A stretch of DNA of 22,108 bases from Candidatus Saccharimonadota bacterium (lineage in GTDB: Bacteria; Patescibacteriota; Saccharimonadia; Saccharimonadales; Saccharimonadaceae). Of the stretch, positions 20,920 through 22,108 are shown piece after piece. Numbering within the stretch: the stretch's first letter is position 1; each line of letters starts with the position of its first letter. A program made the position numbers and the translations under genes. The notes below the pieces were generated by a model. That model saw only the letters and a list, made by a program, of their open reading frames with translations. It had not been told where the DNA came from and made no database searches. The stretch is taken from NCBI GenBank assembly GCA_017510305.1, contig JAFWNO010000005.1:1-22108 (forward strand). Direction: 5' to 3'.

Positions 20920-22108
20920 ATGAGCAAATTCTTATTTAAACGTACTAAAATCTTGGCCACCATTGGCCCATCCGTCTTTTCCGAAGAAAAAATCACCGAT
21001 TTAATCATGGCTGGCGTTAATGGCTGTCGTCTTAATTTCTCCCATGGTAATAATACCGAAAGAGATCAGCATATCAAATGGATTCGCGATGCTGCCGCAA
21101 AAAAGGGGCGCTCCGTTGCTATCTTACAGGATTTACAGGGTCCAAAGATTCGCCTTGGCATCATCAAAGACAATCATATGGACATAAAAAAGGGCGACGA
21201 GCTCATCCTAGATTCCGCCGTAGAGGAGCACGATGGCTCCCATATTCTCCCCGTCCAATATAATCTTGCCGAGCGCATGAAGGTTGGCGAACCTCTCTAT
21301 ATGTTTGACGGCAAAATCAGGACTACCGTTAAGGAAATCGTTTCAAAGACGGCCATCAAGGTAGTCGCCGAAAACGACGGCTTCATCATGAGCAATAAAG
21401 GTCTCAATCTTCCAGATACAGATTTTGGCGGCGATATTCTCACCGAGAAAGATATGGCCGATATTGAATTTGGGGCGTCCAGAGATTTCGACTATGTCGC
21501 GCTGAGTTTTGTCCAATGCGCTGAAGATATCGAAAAACTCCGCCAAATTCTTCTATCTCATGGCTCTACCGCCCAGATTATCGCTAAAATTGAGACTAAA
21601 AAGGCTATCGAAACAGACGAGAGTCTAGAGGCTATCGTCAAGGCCACCGATGGCATCATGATTGCTCGTGGCGATATGGCCGTAGAGGCTGGCGCCGAAG
21701 TCGTCCCAGTCATCCAGAGAAAATTGATTTATCTCTGCCGCAAATACGGCAAGATGTGTATCGTCGCCACCCAAATGATGAGCTCCATGGTAGATAACCC
21801 TGAGCCATCTCGTGCAGAAGTTTCCGATGTGGCCAACGCTGTCATCCAGGGCGCCGACGCCGTAATGCTTTCCGACGAAACCGCCAACGGCAAATATCCT
21901 GTAGAAACCGTCAAAGCCATGAAAAAGGTTATCCTCTATACTCAGAATAACACCAAAATGATTCCCCTAAACGACGAAATTGAAAGCGACGAAAGTTACG
22001 ATGCGATTTCTCACGCTACTACCGAATTAGCCGAGAAGATTGACGCGGACGTTATCATCTGCCAGACTTCCACTGGCGCCACCGCCGCCGCTATCGCCGC
22101 CCAGCGCC
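20920..22108 (+). CDS. pyk: Pyruvate kinase, 5' part (cut by window edge)
   Basis: 396 codons are visible and no stop is reached. The enzyme makes pyruvate and ATP from phosphoenolpyruvate and ADP, the last step of glycolysis. RTKILATIGPS at the N terminus, GCRLNFSHGN (substrate/Mg region), ILQDLQGPKIRLG, the B-domain insert (~70-165), DFDYVALSFVQ, AKIETKKAIE with the catalytic lysine and metal-binding Glu, DGIMIARGDMAVE and ATQMMSSMVDNPEPSRAEVSDVANAVIQGADAVMLSDETANGKYP are all present. The allosteric C-terminal domain has just begun. The start is fixed by the -10 box ending 7 nt before the ATG, so the message is probably leaderless. In a fermentative CPR cell this would be a main ATP-producing step. 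Confidence 0.95.
   Translation, partial: MSKFLFKRTKILATIGPSVFSEEKITDLIMAGVNGCRLNFSHGNNTERDQHIKWIRDAAAKKGRSVAILQDLQGPKIRLGIIKDNHMDIKKGDELILDSAVEEHDGSHILPVQYNLAERMKVGEPLYMFDGKIRTTVKEIVSKTAIKVVAENDGFIMSNKGLNLPDTDFGGDILTEKDMADIEFGASRDFDYVALSFVQCAEDIEKLRQILLSHGSTAQIIAKIETKKAIETDESLEAIVKATDGIMIARGDMAVEAGAEVVPVIQRKLIYLCRKYGKMCIVATQMMSSMVDNPEPSRAEVSDVANAVIQGADAVMLSDETANGKYPVETVKAMKKVILYTQNNTKMIPLNDEIESDESYDAISHATTELAEKIDADVIICQTSTGATAAAIAAQR

Overview
The window looks like a compact chromosome segment from a Patescibacteria (CPR) bacterium, most likely a Candidatus Saccharibacteria (TM7) relative. The grounds are inference: tight gene packing, nearly every promoter an extended -10 (TGnTATAAT) placed 7-11 nt before the ATG (leaderless or almost leaderless mRNAs), Gram-positive-type surface proteins (LPNTG sorting signal, FISUMP domains, membrane-anchored FKBP) and a housekeeping set without biosynthetic clusters. 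Fifteen genes have a visible stop, and all use TAA or TAG.

Layout. 1-896: 3' part of a FISUMP-domain surface protein. 922-3018: UvrD/PcrA-type helicase, convergent and abutting with an rluB-like pseudouridine synthase (3019-3699, minus) that overlaps the end of a response regulator (3677-4255, minus). 4315-8616: pheS-pheT-FKBP operon. 8691-9836 (minus) and 10057-10587 (plus): two divergent membrane proteins of unknown function. 10651-12162: exonuclease I. 12172-14720: promoter, long structured leader and a two-domain FISUMP surface protein. 14788-15546: SAM methyltransferase. 15686-15760: tRNA-Arg(UCU). 15830-16534 (minus): pyrE. 16749-20093: LPXTG surface protein of 1114 residues. 20179-20253 (minus): tRNA-Glu(UUC), preceded by a hairpin repeat array. 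20452-20892 (minus): small membrane protein. 20920-end: pyruvate kinase, cut by the window edge.

Three things stand out. (1) Five copies of a GC-rich palindromic element of about 107-132 bp share a covarying core hairpin (CCCGY-AACG-RCGGG). Four lie in frame inside conserved genes: one in the helicase, two in pheT, one in exonuclease I. The fifth sits between the methyltransferase and tRNA-Arg. They recall Rickettsia palindromic elements but have a different sequence. Their outer arms differ between copies, yet within each copy they are inverted duplicates that reach into host sequence. (2) The roughly 250-nt leader of the FISUMP gene can form two mutually exclusive helices (17 bp versus 15 bp). 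The 15-bp hairpin presents an anti-Shine-Dalgarno sequence in its loop, which is the architecture of a translational RNA switch. (3) The predicted 5' leader of pre-tRNA-Glu is a tandem array of about 80-bp units built from two covarying hairpins. Each unit repeats the GGCCUC that forms the tRNA 5' end.

The genes fall into an information-processing group (helicase, exonuclease, PheRS, rRNA modification, tRNAs), a surface group (FISUMP proteins, LPXTG protein, FKBP chaperone) and two metabolic genes (pyrE, pyk). All functional calls come from reading the translated sequences; no database search was run.
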